DNA from: Salvator merianae
Taxonomy: Eukaryota > Chordata > Lepidosauria > Squamata > Teiidae
Direction: 5' to 3'
NCBI GenBank assembly: GCA_003586115.2
Contig: QVOM02000119.1
Coordinates: 42,782,521-42,846,520 of the forward strand
Length of the DNA stretch: 64,000 nucleotides
This document shows, one piece after another, positions 23,311 through 36,819 of the stretch. The translations under genes were made by a program, and so were the position numbers. How positions within the stretch are numbered: the first letter of the stretch is position 1; each line of letters opens with the position of its first letter. The notes beneath the pieces were generated by a model. That model was given only the letters and a program-made list of their open reading frames with translations. It searched no databases and was not told where the DNA came from.

Positions 23311-24119
23311 ATTGTCTGAATCAGTCCAATATTTTCTGCATGATTATGCACTGTGCTAAACTTCTAGGTTTCCATAGCATCTCTTAAAGACTGATGCTGG
23401 TTGGTATGCCTGAAAAACCTTACTCAGAAATGAATAAGAAAATATGCTTTCTGGTGTAATTAGTAGGTTTCCTCAGGTACACAGCTGGATGTACCTGCAT
23501 CTTGCCTCTATGATTCCAGTTCATGTTCTTTATAATAGTAATCACTCCTGAACACAGAATTGGAATTATCTTTTTGGCATTTGGCTGCAGCTGCTGCTTA
23601 GATTGCACATATACATGGTGATTGAGCACCTGCAGCTCTCACTGAATGATTTTATTTCAACTAAGGCAAAGAAGTGCATACCTTCACATACATTTCAAAC
23701 AGTGCTTTTATCATTCCATCCTTCTGTGAAGTTTCAGATCGCCAAGATTTCTTACAGGTTGAAAGCTGAACAAATAGACCAGCAGGCACCCGGGAGCAGT
23801 GTTTCTTCTTACAATTTTCAGGGAAGCCATTAGGTGGCAGCAGTATTTCATTCATTCTCTGACATTCTTCTATAATCAATATGCAAAGGGCTCTCTAGGT
23901 TTGATCCTGTACTTCAGATTAAACAGGGACTTAATTGTCCTTGCTATATTATACAAATTCATACCAGATGGTGTGCTCTGAAGCCACCCTGGCCATTCAA
24001 ATTCACAGAGATTAATCTGTTGCATTAACAGTAGCTTGTCCCTTTCCTTGTACCAAACTGGTTATGGGTTCCTTGTTCATCCCCTATTAAACTTGGCAGA
24101 TCTAAAAGAAAAGTGGTTC

Positions 24120-24122
<3 letters not shown>
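23311..24122. other. intergenic stretch without recognised features
   Basis: No supported gene or familiar repeat. Small overlapping frames on both strands only. Confidence 0.55.

Positions 24123-24176
<54 letters not shown>
24123..24176 (+). repeat. (ATC)18 microsatellite
   Basis: Eighteen perfect ATC units. The poly-Ile frame across it is not a gene. Confidence 0.97.
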
Positions 24177-24479
24177 TCCAGAAGGGGCATGTTGTTTATT
24201 CTTCTGTTCTTTGCCTCTTTCTGTCTCTTACGTGTGCATCTTTCCTAATGGCTGAAGCTGACTCCCCAATGTGACACATTTGAAAAAAGGTGCAAACATT
24301 CTTTTATGCTAAAAAGGCAGTTTAATGGATTAAAGGTGAAACTTGTTATTTTACATCCCTGCTGAAAGAAAGGAGAGTAAAGGGGGGTACTCCTGATATA
24401 TGAGCTATGGCACTTCACTGGCCCACAAAGAACATAGGAGGGTTGGAAAAAGAGAATTGGGGGCGGAGCATTTAAATCT

Positions 24480-24590
24480 TGTTTCTAACTTGGTTTATAT
24501 TGATTTTTAATTTTTGTAACCCTCCCTGAGACCTTGTAGCATAGGGAAGGATATAAATGTACATCAGTCAATCAATCATAACAGTGCTCT
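24480..24590 (+). mobile_element. LINE 3' end (L2-like)
   Basis: 'tttttgtaaccctccctgagaccttgtagcatagggaaggatataaatg' followed by 'cagtcaatcaatca' is the normal text and short tandem tail of an L2-type 3' UTR, plus orientation. Confidence 0.65.
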
Positions 24591-24599
24591 CATCTGCAT

Positions 24600-25681
24600 T
24601 CAAGAGAACAGATACAAGTTATTACATTCGCAAAATGTTTAGCAAGTGTAGTAAAGCATGGCTCCCAGAATTCCTGCCCTTGTGTTTGTGGAACAAAGTA
24701 TGAATGCTCCTGAATCACTCAAACCAGGAAATAAAAACATAAGCATTGAATCAAAAGCTCCCCTACCTCAGTAATTTGTTACTGCAGAAACCAGTCAGAT
24801 ACCTGTGGAAAACCCACATGACAACTATGGCGAGATCTGCATGGCACTGTTATTGTACCATAATACAGTCAGGCTGCTCCCTGTGGTGCAGTGGATGTGC
24901 TGGATGAATGCAATGTTCACTTGGACCTCCACTCATCCAGCTGCCTTCCCATCATAAGCGCTCCTTAAGAGTGCTGTGGAGGCAGAGTGCTCTGAGTGCT
25001 TGCTTCCATTCTTCAGTAGCCATGCTACTACCTTGCCGCCACCATTTGAGCAGACTGGCTTGGTCCACTGTGTTCTGACTACTGGCACAGGGTCATTCCC
25101 TGGATTTGAAGAACCCTGACTGGGAGCAGTGGCAGGAACTTAGAAGAGTGCTACAGTCACAATTCTTAGTATGATTAGATGAAGTGCTGCTGGAAATCTC
25201 CTATGTAGATCCTATCCATGAGTGAGATCCAGTTACCTGATAATTAAATATGTAAGAACTTCTTTGCCAGGTCTTCCCAGTGTAAATGGTTTCCCCTTAA
25301 TCTCATACACTGTTTTTAATTAAGTTTTAATAGATTGCTGTTGGGTACCATTGATGCAAGGGTGACTCTTAGTGACTACACGGACATATTTATGCAATTT
25401 TCTGGGGAGGCACAGATGCAGTTTACCATATACCTTATTCTGGGGAGATGCCAGGAATTCAACCCTGCCCTGCTCTGTTTTCTATGCAGTTGCTCTACAA
25501 CAAAGCAATAGCCACTCTGATTTTATAGATACTGGTAATTTAACAGTTTTGACGAACACTGCATCAGGATTTTACAAAATAAACAGTATACACATATTTT
25601 AAATAAATAAATAATAAAAATGGTCACTATTTTTGAAAACAGGAGCAAAAATTTAAAGGCTCCGGGCATTAGAAATACAGC
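24600..25681. other. intergenic stretch without recognised features
   Basis: No coding potential or familiar repeat that I can support. It is AT-rich near 25560-25640. Confidence 0.55.
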
Positions 25682-25968
25682 AGTGGAAGCACTGGCGTAG
25701 CAAGCCGGGGGTGGGGGGGCGGGTCGCCCTGGGCAGCGCGTTGTGCCAGGCGGCCCATGCAGCCAGGTCCTTTTCTGCCCGCCTGGCACACCAGAGAGCG
25801 AGCGCGAGCACGAAGGAGAGTACAGTGCGGCGCTGCACCCACCCGCCCGCCAGTCATCGGGGCCACGGCGAGGGAAGGAGGCTTCAGGGCAGGGCACCCT
25901 CGCTCGCACTCCTCTGCCGCCGTTTCACCCCAGGCGGCAAAACATTTAGCTACGCCGCTGAGTGGAAG
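25682..25968 (+). mobile_element. GC-rich hAT MITE, copy 2 (with 8-bp TSD)
   Basis: The element proper is 25690-25960 (271 bp). Left end CACTGGCGTAGCAAG; the complement of the right end is CAGCGGCGTAGCTAA. It has exact 8-bp duplications AGTGGAAG at 25682-25689 and 25961-25968. Its left end matches the complement of copy 1's right end (GGCGTAGCAAG followed by a G-run) and its right end (AACATTTAGCTACGCCGCTG) matches the complement of copy 1's left end. It is therefore the same family in the other orientation. No transposase. Confidence 0.92.
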
Positions 25969-26224
25969 AGCAAACAAGAATTTATTGCAGCATAAATACT
26001 GCATTATATCCTTGGACTTGCCGCTGGAGGTGCAAGTGATCAAATTCTGTATGCTCATTTCTTAAGGAAGGAAATGTATTACCCTTGGAACCATCACACC
26101 AATGTTGGGCATAGTCCCACTGATTTCCAACCAACCAACCAAATAGATCTGATACAAAAAAGAGAAAGGAATATAGATAACAGCCATATATAACCAAAGT
26201 AATATTAAAGAATAATAATAAAAA

Positions 26225-26345
26225 CAAATTTTAACTTTTTGTATTATTTGTATTTCTATGCTACCCTATATCTCAAGATTCTGGGCAGGCTGCAATTAAA
26301 TATTTTAAAACATTAAATATGGATTCATTAGAACAATAAATAACA
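26225..26345 (-). mobile_element. LINE 3'-end fragment
   Basis: 'tatgctaccctatatctcaagattctgggcaggctgcaa' is the complement of an L2/CR1-type 3' UTR. Short and diverged. Confidence 0.55.
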
Positions 26346-26349
26346 CTGC

Positions 26350-29300
26350 TTGAAGGGGGAAGGGAAGCTGTTTCTTCAGGCAAAGGGCCTTTTCGCACTT
26401 TATACCTTAGAACAGGATAATTATGCCATTCTTTGTTGTTCTTTGTGTTTGCCAGTGGTAGCTCTTTGTTTCTTTGTTTGGGTGAAGGTTCTTTCTGTAA
26501 TCTGTCTTCTTATGCGAAGTTTTGTTGCCTGAGATTGTTAAGATCAGGTGTTAATCCTTTAACTGTTAGAGGGATGATATGGGATTCCCTTTTTGCTAGA
26601 GAGTTGGAGGGCAATAGGAGGATTAAAAGGAATTCGAAGAAGTGTAATTGTTGGGTTGCTGGTTAGTCTTTTGGTTAGCTACTAAGTTGTTCCCTGTGAA
26701 GTGTTCTGAGTTGTCTTTTGTAAGAGATTTGTAAATTGGGTTGATGTGTCTTTGTCTGTTTACTAAGAACAACTAAAGAAGAATCTTGCACTGAGAATGT
26801 TCAATAGTCTGGTGGCAAAGAAAAAGATCAAGCTTGGAGAACCTTCTGTGATGGTTTTTTTAAAGTATTTGGGGCCCAAGCCTTTAGTGTCTTATAGATT
26901 AAAGTTAACCCCTTGAACTGCAGTCAAAGTAAAACTACCAATATGTATAAAATAATACAATATAGATTATTAGTGTTCTAAATTAGAAATATAAAATATT
27001 ACATTGCTAACAATGACTCATAATTTTCTTCAATCTGCCAAGAATCAGATGGGTACTACTTTCACCTATATTCCCTTCTCCTTATTTTGCTTGCTCGTTA
27101 GTTATCTGAATCCTTCTTCTCTGATATTCAGTTTGGTCGATGAATTTATAGCCATTGCTCTGTTTCCCACATGATTTTTAAAATTCTGCATAATATAGAA
27201 ATGGGGTGCTCAAAAGAAAAACTGGACTATTCTTGTACATTCTAGGCAGATTTGCAGTAAAATATTAAGGTCTTATCTCATTTGTTCAGCAATACGAGGG
27301 CAGTGATTAACTATATCCCCACTTTTTTGTCCAGCAATACTAGGCCAACAATTAACGATTTCCCCATTTGAATTAAAGTTGCTGAAATTGAAGTTCAATT
27401 TGAATTACAATATATAACTTTTGCGCCCCCACCCTCACACCCAGGTCCCTGTAATAAGCTTGAAAACTGCAAGATATTGCCCTACTGGATGGCCAACTAT
27501 CACTGCTTTGTTACTGGACCCAAATGTTTCTTCAGTTTGATCTAAAGACTAAAAAACATTTGGGAGATAATCAGTGTCTTTTGAATGCTTTGAGTGGTAG
27601 AACTACTAGCATATGCAAGGCTGCCACATCCTATCCTGCCTCAGCTAACAGGAGAAAGTAGATATATGATTCATGTATTATAAGAACAAGCGAGATGTTT
27701 CCCACCACCAAAATGAAGTGAAATTGCTGAAAGTACCTCATGCAGACTCAGACCATGTCTCCACTGATAGTTTAGATGTCTTGGGTGGACCCCCAAGGTG
27801 GCCAGTCTCCAAGATGTGTGTGGGGAGGCGGTAGCACTCTAGGGGGTTGTGAAAGGTGTCTAAAGCATAGTGCAAGGGAAACATCACTGAAGCAGCTACC
27901 ATGTGCACCAAGAGGGTCCCATGCCGTGGTAAGGCCACCACTGGCTCAAGGGGCTGCTGTGCCTGCACATGGAGGTTGTGTGCAGGCGCAGGTGAGACTT
28001 CTAAAGTGACTTGCTGGTGAAAATGGAGCTAGAGGGATGCCTTATCTAAGCCACAGTGCTTTGATGAAGGCGCCTGCCCCCACATGAAAGGAGACACGAC
28101 TTCAGTCTTCCCCGCATCACTCTAATGTGAGACAGAGAGCATTTCCGTCCCCAAGATACTCAAAGTTAAGGTTGTCTTAATGGAACTTCTCATGATGAGC
28201 AGGGCATGCAATAGTGCAAACAGAAGATAGCACAGGAAGCAGAAAGCCTGGAGGGGGAAAACCAGCATGCTATTACAGGCCAGAGACTAATCCATTTGTT
28301 ATCAGATATGTATCTGATACTCATCTGAGATCATGTACCAGTGGAAAGACCTCAGCAGCTGCTCTGAATGCTTGAGCAGGTTTGGGGGAAAGTAAATGGT
28401 CTTTTAAAGTACTGAAGCACTTAAGGGCTTTTAAAAGAAGCACGTCTCAGAAACAGACTGAAATAATAGCCGTTTATAAACAGGTAAAACATTTTCTGCA
28501 AGATAGATTTCTGTTTGTACTAGGGCTGAGAAGAATAAAAACCTGAGACTTGGCAGCTGATTAAGAAATGGTGGGTTCTTGAAAATAGATCAAAGTATTG
28601 TATTATGCAAGGTGTTGCTATTCTTCAACCACCATTTAAAAGAAGCTGATAAGGAAGATGAATAAATAAGATTTTTGTTTTGAACAGGGACATAAATTAA
28701 CACGGAAGAGCCTTGAGATGTGAGACAGTAGACCCGTACTTAGCAATAATCTAATCTAGTCGTGTATTTTTAAATGAACTATTATAAAACCACTGTAGAT
28801 TTCCAGTTTTTAGAAGAGTAAGCCAGGTCTCTGGGCATTGCAGCTGCTTAAAACATCTTACATCCTTAATAGTATATTCTCTTTGCCTAGTCCCAACCAG
28901 CTACAGCTTTTTCAACAAACAAAAGTTTGAACTATTGAATTCTATGGTAGCATCTTAGTTTATCTATGGAAGGCTATAATAAAATATGTATTTTGCTTAG
29001 CTGAGAAGGTGCTACAAGAAGAATCACTGTCCTGGAATTTGATGTTATAACATGTGATCACTGAATTTCATTACATTAATAAATTCAGGACTTTCACTCA
29101 TGGCTTCGTATTGACACAACTGATTTTTAGCAAATATGTGCTGACCATACATTTCCATGAAGCATCATTGTAAATTATGAAATCAGCACCATCTGTACCT
29201 TTCTGCATTTCATTTTCAATTGCTTGCCACCATACACCTGATGAAGTTTGCAAAAGTAGATTCCATCATATACCTGACAGTTTTCAAGATGCCATAAGAC

Positions 29301-29680
29301 CGTTGGTTTTATCAAATGAGATCAATTTTTTCCTCATGTGTTCCTTTTTAAAAGAATCGAACAATTTGAAGTTGTTAAATAGGTAAGATGGGATGGAACG
29401 CTTCTCTGGCATACAAGTCCAAAAGCCAATTACAGCATGCTGAGGTGATACCTGTTGCTATATGACTGTGGCTGAGCTCAAAGTCAAAGCTCTTAATCTG
29501 TAGGTCTAAAGCTGAAAATCTTTTTTTGTAGATCTCAACTAAGCATCATAATTTCAGTTCTGAACTTATTTACCAAGCCATACATACTGCCAAAATCAAT
29601 GGATTGGCTTCCTAGAAAGTATTGTAGACACTGTACACCCCTTGCCTCATTTCTAGGCTAACAGAATTTGGAAGGAAATG
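26350..29680. other. long intergenic stretch, mostly unassigned
   Basis: 3.3 kb with no supported gene. At 26385 the text GGGCCTTTTCGCACTTTA resembles the left end of the GGNCCTTTYYGCACTT group, but no right partner was found. The rest shows neither coding potential nor familiar repeat text. Confidence 0.5.
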
Positions 29681-30743
29681 CAAGTCACTCCACTATGCTG
29701 GTGGTGCTTTTACTGAACGCTAGGTCTGTCCTAATATAAACCATGATTCAATTGTAGATGAATAGGCTGACCCAGCTATACCATAGAGAACTGGATTGAC
29801 AATGTCGTGGAGACGCTATAACAGCCAGGGGGCTGTCTCAATCCATCAAGGCTCCAACCCATGTAGCAGGACATATCCTTGACCTGATTTTCTCCTCTGT
29901 GAATGTGAGTGGGAATCTGCTAATAGGTCATCTTACTGTAAGACCACTGGCATGGACAGATCAGTTTTTGGTCATATTTGGATTTATGGCATCCCTTGCC
30001 CACCACTGTGTTCATGGTCTGCCCCTCTGGAATGTTCTGGGGAAGTTTCCAGCTACGAAGGACAGTCTTTTCATTGAAGACTGGTATCTTTCTGGAATCA
30101 ACATGTGATTAGGGCTCTTGATGGGATCAATGAGTGCCCTCATTACCTGAGGGAGCTTGCTGGATCTTCCTGGTTTTCCTCTGCCTTACAGGCAATGCAA
30201 TAGCTCAGTCAGCAACTAGAGCACCAGCAGCAGAAATCCCAGATTGAATCTGACTGGACACAGTTAACAGCACATTATCATGCCTATCATGTGATGGTAT
30301 CAGCAGTGAAGAGATCCTAGTAGCCATTCAGCTGAACTTTTCAGGATTGTGTGAAGGCTCACATCCTCCAGAAGAGATGCTGCCCCCCTCTCACCATCCC
30401 AGGCCAACTGTAACAGGTTTGCTTTGCACTTTTGAGGGTAAAAATCACTCAGATTCACTTGGAATTGGAAATTTCAATTTCCAGCAGTTCTATGGATATC
30501 ATGGGGTACTATCCTATTGTTATGGATCAGTTCCAGTTGTTGTGAGCCAACAGTGTGGACAAGCTGCTAGCAAGAAATGCGTCTTACTACCTGTTCACTT
30601 GATCCTTGCTCATCATGGCTATCCTGCTGGTCTCATGGTTTGGACTGAACACGTGATCGATGCTTCCCTACTTGCTCTAGAGGTTCCAGGTGTAGATAAA
30701 GAAGCAGTAGTATGCCTGCTCCTCAAAAATTCTTCATTAGATC

Positions 30744-31083
30744 CTTTAATTCAGGGGTCCCCAACCTTTTTTGCACCAGGGACCGGCTTCAAGCAAGACC
30801 ATTTTTTCATGGCCCTGCAGGGCGGGATGGGGGTGGGGCAGGGGCAGGGCTTTGGGTCATATAGGGCGGGGTTATGGAGGGGGTTGTGCCGGGAGCTGCG
30901 TCACTGAGGCCAGCCCGCTTCCCCACCCCGGCACGCCCTGCATAATGTTCTCTGAGCCGCCACAGAGCAGAGCACACTGTCAGTGTTTAGTGCTGGTCTG
31001 CGGTGGCGCCACGGACCGGCAAAAAAACCCCAACGGCCCGGTCCTGGTCCGCGGACCGGTGGTTGGGGACCCCTGCTTTAATT
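30744..31083. mobile_element. hAT MITE with CAGGGGTCCCCAACC ends and 8-bp TSD
   Basis: The element proper is 30752-31075 (324 bp). Left end CAGGGGTCCCCAACC; the right end GGTTGGGGACCCCTG is its exact complement. It is flanked by perfect 8-bp CTTTAATT at 30744-30751 and 31076-31083. The ends match the Charlie-type hAT terminal sequence known from vertebrates. The interior is G-rich without a transposase. It is inserted in, so younger than, the surrounding LINE. Confidence 0.95.
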
Positions 31084-31689
31084 CTTGATGACTATGTAAG
31101 AACCTTGAGAGGGTGGTGTCGGTGTGATTGCATGCCTGCTTTGATAAAGTGGATTATTTAGACCACTGGCTTCAGGCCAGCACACGGCACTGAGACAGCT
31201 TTACATGCTGAAGCTTTCCTTGATTGAGCTCAAGAGTTGTGATCTCAAGACTAGATTACTGTAATGCTCTCTATGAAGGTCTGCCTTTGCAGACAATCTA
31301 GAAATTACAGCTAGTCCAAAATACTGCAGCTCAATTGCTGACTGGAGCATTGGCCATGCCCATATCATTCCTGTCCTAAAAGACCAGGGCTGCCTACCAA
31401 TCTGCTTCTGGACCCAATTCAAAGTTGCAATATTGACTTTTAAGAGCCTAAATGTCATGTGCCCCAGTATCTGCAAGTATGCCTCCTCCCATAATGTCCT
31501 GTCTGCCAGCTAATATATTCTGGTGAGCCTCCTCTTGGTAGTCCACTCACCCCATGAATCTCTTGGATTCACCACTAGACTGAACGTCTTGTTAGTGGTA
31601 GCACCCATGCTCTGGAAAAGCCTTCCCCTAAAGATATGCAAGGCACATTCCTTGGTTGTTTTTCAGATCATCCTTAACAAATCTTTCTC

Positions 31690-32215
31690 TCTATATATAT
31701 ATATTACACAGGTCTACAAAAAAATTTTTTTTTTCAGGTGCCAAGGTTTTTTGAATGGATTTAGGGTATTTTGAGGGTGCTGAGTTCAAAAATCCCATTA
31801 CTTTTGCTGAATTGTTCTAGTTTTTGAGATAATGGACATCCATGAAAATAATGCATTCCCCCAATGCAACTTGTGTGTGATAACAAATGCAATAGCTTTT
31901 GGTCTGTCTTTTGACTCTTTAAGACTCTAGAAATGTCTTAGGTAATGAAATATCCCATATAATTATTTTGTATTGCAATTTGTAGGCCTACAATGCTGGT
32001 AGGTCTGAATGCTTTTCAAACGTGTTGCATTAATTAATTAATTAACTATTAAATATCTCAGAAACTAGAGCCAATCTGGCAAAACTGAAGACATATTCTT
32101 AATCAGCACCATAAACTTAATATAAAACTGTTCAGACATCGCTGGCACTAAAATCACTGTATACTAGTGTTATCAGACTTCTCTACGGTTTTCTTTTACA
32201 ACAGTCCTCTACTTG
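31690..32215. other. unidentified insert inside the LINE
   Basis: LINE coding text stops near 31690 and LINE 3' UTR text resumes near 32215. The roughly 525 bp between them are AT-rich, start around a TATATATATA run and are unlike L2. It includes 'atatctcagaaactagagccaatctggc' and an ATTA tandem at 32030-32045. This is presumably another mobile element. I could not fix its ends, family or target duplication. Confidence 0.45.
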
Positions 32216-32305
32216 TCTATTTCATTGTGTGTTTGTATGCTTCATTTACATGTGTTTTATGTCCCTTGACTATTTGTTTACCATCCTGAGACCTTGGAGA
32301 TAAAA

Positions 32306-35300
32306 ATTTTTAAACTCTGCTATCCGACACAAATATATAAGCTCCATTCTTCACCCAATTTTTTCATCATTAATAATAGTTGCAATCAATATTTAAAGCA
32401 ACAAATTAATAATTTCAATTATTTAGTAAGTATTATGCTAATAAGTTTTATTTACTATATTTATATTATTATGTAGTGCAGGTTAAGTGTAAAAGGATAC
32501 AGAAACAGGTACATACTTTAATGCATTACCACAGATCCCACACTAATGCAGCCAATGTTTCTAGGTTAATAACTGTTCAAAGGCTGTTCAAAGGCTATTC
32601 AAGTGGAACGTGTCATAGGTAATTTTTCAGTCAGCCTTTAAACAAGTAAAATAGCTGCATACTTTTCACCAAAGACTCAAAAACTGCATGTGCAATCTCT
32701 AAATATTGAGAAGGGGTGTGTGGGTGATCCAAACAAGTCAGGGAAAAAGTTGTTTCTTTAATGGATAATCCGGGCTTCTTGATTATCAAGTGGAACCAAT
32801 CACACAACACTCCAAAGATTAAAAACCCAGTAGTTTATTTCAAAGTATAAATCTCAGGCTTGTCAGACAAAACCCCACTACAATTAACACAGATACAGAC
32901 ACTAATCTACAATGCATACAAAAGTTAGGGAGAGCTTGCCATTGCCCTGCTTATTGGACTTTTTGGTATGTCCGATATTATCTGTATTTACACGTTCACC
33001 TGCAGAAGGAACAGAGTGCAAGTTTAAATGATTTTGTAGGAATTTATTTGCCAGTGGCTGAAAAAGATTATTGTAGTCCAACAAGTATCCCAAGGTTTGG
33101 CTGTCCAGTTACCTTATTTACAGATAAAACGTCAACTTAGCCAGCACTTAAAATATAGCAGGGAAATTCAGTACAGGAAGGTGAGAAACGAATTCATGTA
33201 TTTTAATATATTGATTGGTCCAATGATAAAATAACACATTTTAGTTTTTACTTTTGCCTACACTTTCCTCTCTTCAAAATGAGTTGGTTACTAGAAGAAA
33301 GAGACAATCTCTTGCAATACTAGACGGCCCATCTCCCTGTTGCTAAAACACTGGTACCCAGTTCTCTTCTTTATGCGTACACCCTCAAAAAGAGAAAGCA
33401 GTATACCTTTTGTTTTAAAAACATGGGTTTTTTTGTTTTGATGTTCACTGAAAACACAGCAGCAGCATTCCAAATTGGACCTGATACTGTGTATGCTGTT
33501 CTCCTAGTTAATACTGTAATGTGGCTATTCAAGCAATCAGACACAGTTTCTTATGTGCTGACCTTACATGTTTCTAGGGTTGCAGACTTAGACAAAATTC
33601 ATTAAAATGAAAAATGAACTAAATCAATTCACTGCACATGTGCTCAGATCCCAGCAACTGTCTTCTACCTCCTATAGCCACCAATTTAATAGCTTTGCTC
33701 TCAGGTCCTTTGCATGCAGTGCTTAAGACGCACTGTGGTTATCTCAATACATTAAAAATTCAGCCCAGAGCTACTCTTGTGCATCAGTCCTTGAGATACA
33801 CTGTACACTACTCTAAATATTGAAAGAACATGTTCCATCAACATGCTCAAACACTCTTGTTAAGGTGTTTTATTTTGGATCTCCTGCCCCTCCATCTTCC
33901 ATCAAAACTATTGATTACCTGAAACAGTTTTCTGGCTGTAATCTGAGGAACAAAATGGCATACAGAGAAAAGCAAGTTAACCTTTGTGACTTGCAGGAAT
34001 TGCCACATATTTGTGAACTGTGTAAACTTTTCATACATTCTTTCCTTTGAAATGGAACTTTTATCACTAACTAGAAGATGGATTTTGAAATACTGGAAGA
34101 CAAAGAACAGAAAGACCACTGCTGAAATACAGATGAAAAAATATACTTAATAAACAGATTTAAATAGCATGGGCCAACTGTATACTATGGCAAGGAAAGC
34201 ATGTGAAAAATATACTGACACAGTAAAATGTGGACACTTGTGGCTTGACCTTAGTTTGTGCTGTTCACACAAAGTTTGCACAAACTGCTTGACCATCTTC
34301 ACTATGCTTTCTGCAATTTGTGCAAACTACATAATACACTGGAAATGTTCTGTTAGATTCCTGTATCATAAATCCTCAAAGGTGGGGCTACATTCATGCA
34401 GGTCACTGCTAGGAGACACAGACATAAACAAGCTCTGAAATCTCTTCTACCTTCTCTTTCCTTGATCATCTTTCAAAAGCGTCTTGCTTGCTCTACCTAT
34501 GAAGGATATACAATGCTTTGGTGCAGAGCAGTAAGACTACAATGAGTTTGCAGCTTGTTGTTGTGCAATTCACTTAAGCTCGTTAACGTTTTGCATGGAA
34601 ATATTGTTTTAGATCTGTAAACCTAGGTCTCCTCTTTGAGGCAGAAGAATTACAGCACCAAATACAAGGCCAAAGCAGAATTAAAGTGCCTGTTTCTGCC
34701 TTCTGCTGTGTGTTCTACATAACTGTTGGACCAGACCCATTCTGCACCAGAGAAGCTCACTACCACTTCCAAATCAGAACACAATAGCGTGATTCTATGC
34801 TGAATCTAATTCAATAGAAGCTATATTTAGCATCTGTCACAGGATAAAGAGGAGCAGAAGGGGAATGAGAAGTATGCAGCATGTTAAGTATAATCTTTTT
34901 TCATATGGGAATTCTGATCCCCAGCCTCCCAACAATATAGCTACGGAATGTACATCTAATTATTTTACACAGCAAATTCTTTAAATCTGGCTGCTTTTGT
35001 TGAAATCCTAAGTTCTAGGTACCCCTTTCAAAAAAGATTGTTAAAAGCACTGTAAAAACACAGTTGTCCTCCAGGTGTTCTTAAACTTCTTGACATTTTT
35101 ACTCAAATACAATATAAGAGGTGTCAGAGTACCACTTCTGCCAAAAAGAAAGACCCAAAGCAGATCATGCTCTGTATCTTTGGCTATACACATCTGGGAT
35201 TGCTAATGCGTAGAGTTGAGTTTTCAGCCCCTCATTTCTCTCTCTTCGTCCCACCAACACTTTTAAATTTATTTCTGAAATGAAAATGCCTCTTCATTTT

Positions 35301-36800
35301 TGGTATATTTTCACTGGCAGCTGAGCTGCATCACTGCTAGACCAAATGAAGCAAACTGATTTAAGTGTCAGTTGTTTGCTCAAGGTTGAAGAATTCCACA
35401 TAAAACAGCAAGAACAAAATGAATCCATTTCAAAGATATTTCTTGACTAAAGTAATTAGACAGATACACCAGAAATCCACAGGAAAGAAGCTTTCACATC
35501 ACTCAAAAGCAATTGTAATCTAGATGAGGGACAAAGTGTACCATATATAGAAGTTCAAGAAATCTGACTTGATGTATGTCCTTACACAGAATTAAGACCC
35601 TGTCTTCCCAAAATGCACAGCATTGACAAGCTTTAGGCCATCTCCTTTTGAACACTATCAGCTTCAAAGAAAGAAGCTACGGAAAGTGCTAGACCATGGG
35701 CTGGAAAACGAAATGGGAAAAGCTGCTGCTCACTCCCCGCCTGGAATTGATAACCCAGGAAGACAATAGATATGCTGCTTTCCTCTGGAAGACGGTGTCC
35801 ATGTGTGATGTGGTTAGGTCTACATGTGGGCTGCTGGTGGAGATGGAAAGAGTTGCAGGAATTATTCCATTATTTTGGTGCAGCCAAGTAAAGAGCTGAA
35901 GATTATGTCAAGATACTTAATTGATTGTTTTAGTCAGTAGACCCTAGAATGTTGGCTTAGTACCATACTCAAATGTTTGTGTGCATGCAAGGGCAATGAG
36001 GTGCCTTATGCCATTCAGATCTTCCCAGCCAATCTCTAGTGTAGAACAATTTCACAAAAACAATGTCATTGGTGTGACCCCTGTCTTCACAGATTTAAGT
36101 AAAACCAGTTATTTCATATGTTGATTTCAAAGGTCCTGAGCAAAAAGTCAACTCAGGAAGACCAGATGCTACACTTCCTGAAGTCGGGAAGGGAAGGTTA
36201 TGACATTCTGGGATTAGCAAGAAAAGCAAAGGGAGAAAATGAAAGTGGGCAAAAGAAGGAGGAACACACAGAAAGTGTGACTGCATTTATTTTTGAAATT
36301 ATTGTTTTAAGGCACAAATTAAATTTGTTTAAAAAGAGAAGGACATAAGAGAGGACGGTCAGGAAGCTATAGGAAGTGAAAATGGAGTTTTGTACAGACC
36401 TGTTTTGAGAATGCTCCCCAAATCTGGTGGCAAGCATTCTGTAAGCTACCCAGAGGGATGTTCTATTCCCACCCCTCACAGAAGCAGACAAACATACATT
36501 CTTCAGGAACTGGCCACATGTGAGGTCCTTCACTTTCCAAAAAGCAGGCAGTGCTCTCTAAGGTAAGACTAGTCGTGGCTCTGTAGCAAAAGAAAGCAAG
36601 AACCTGAATCCTGCCCTCCCAACCTGACCACTGACCACGCCACCTGCCTTTGGACCAGTGCTCAATATTCCCGTTCAGTTCAGTGAGAAGTTGAATTTCC
36701 AAGTCTCGGCTTTTCACTCCTTAACATGCACAGCTGCTTGTGAGGGACGGAGATAGGCATTCATCCTTCAAGACTCTCTCAGAAATACAGGCTTTCCCAC
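32306..36800. other. intergenic sequence downstream of ATF7IP
   Basis: 4.5 kb of low-repeat, AT-rich DNA with no supported coding exon. If ATF7IP has a long 3' UTR, it would lie in the upper part of this stretch on the minus strand. The text around 32740-33120 ('aaaacccagtagtttatttcaaag') could be an LTR scrap, but I cannot support that. Confidence 0.5.
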
Positions 36801-36813
36801 TGCAGGCTAGGAA

Positions 36814-36819
36814 TTTATT
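36814..36819 (-). promoter_or_regulatory. ATF7IP: candidate ATF7IP poly(A) signal
   Basis: Complement of TTTATT is AATAAA on the minus strand, about 155 bases after the ATF7IP stop. More distal signals cannot be excluded. Confidence 0.45.

Larger units (their letters stand above)
29690..32300 (+). mobile_element. L2-like LINE carrying nested insertions
   Basis: The endonuclease block APTHVAGHILDLIFSS and LAWTDQFLVIFG lies at 29845-29985. The RT start KEAVVCLLLKNSSLDPLI lies at 30698-30751 and continues after the inserted hAT element as LDDYVRT. RT C-terminal blocks HIIPVLKDQGCLPICF and VAPMLWKSLPLKIC occur at 31357-31640. A typical 3' UTR ('gtttaccatcctgagaccttggagataaaa') is at 32270-32305. 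The copy is broken by stops. It is interrupted by a hAT MITE at 30752-31075 and by unrelated sequence at about 31690-32215. Confidence 0.82.

Noticed and set aside
24036..24248. Open frame with poly-isoleucine
   Set aside because: Translation of the (ATC)18 microsatellite; no gene context.
30347..30907. 186-codon plus-strand frame
   Set aside because: It runs from LINE RT remains straight into the nested hAT MITE (30752 on), so it is a chance fusion of two repeats.
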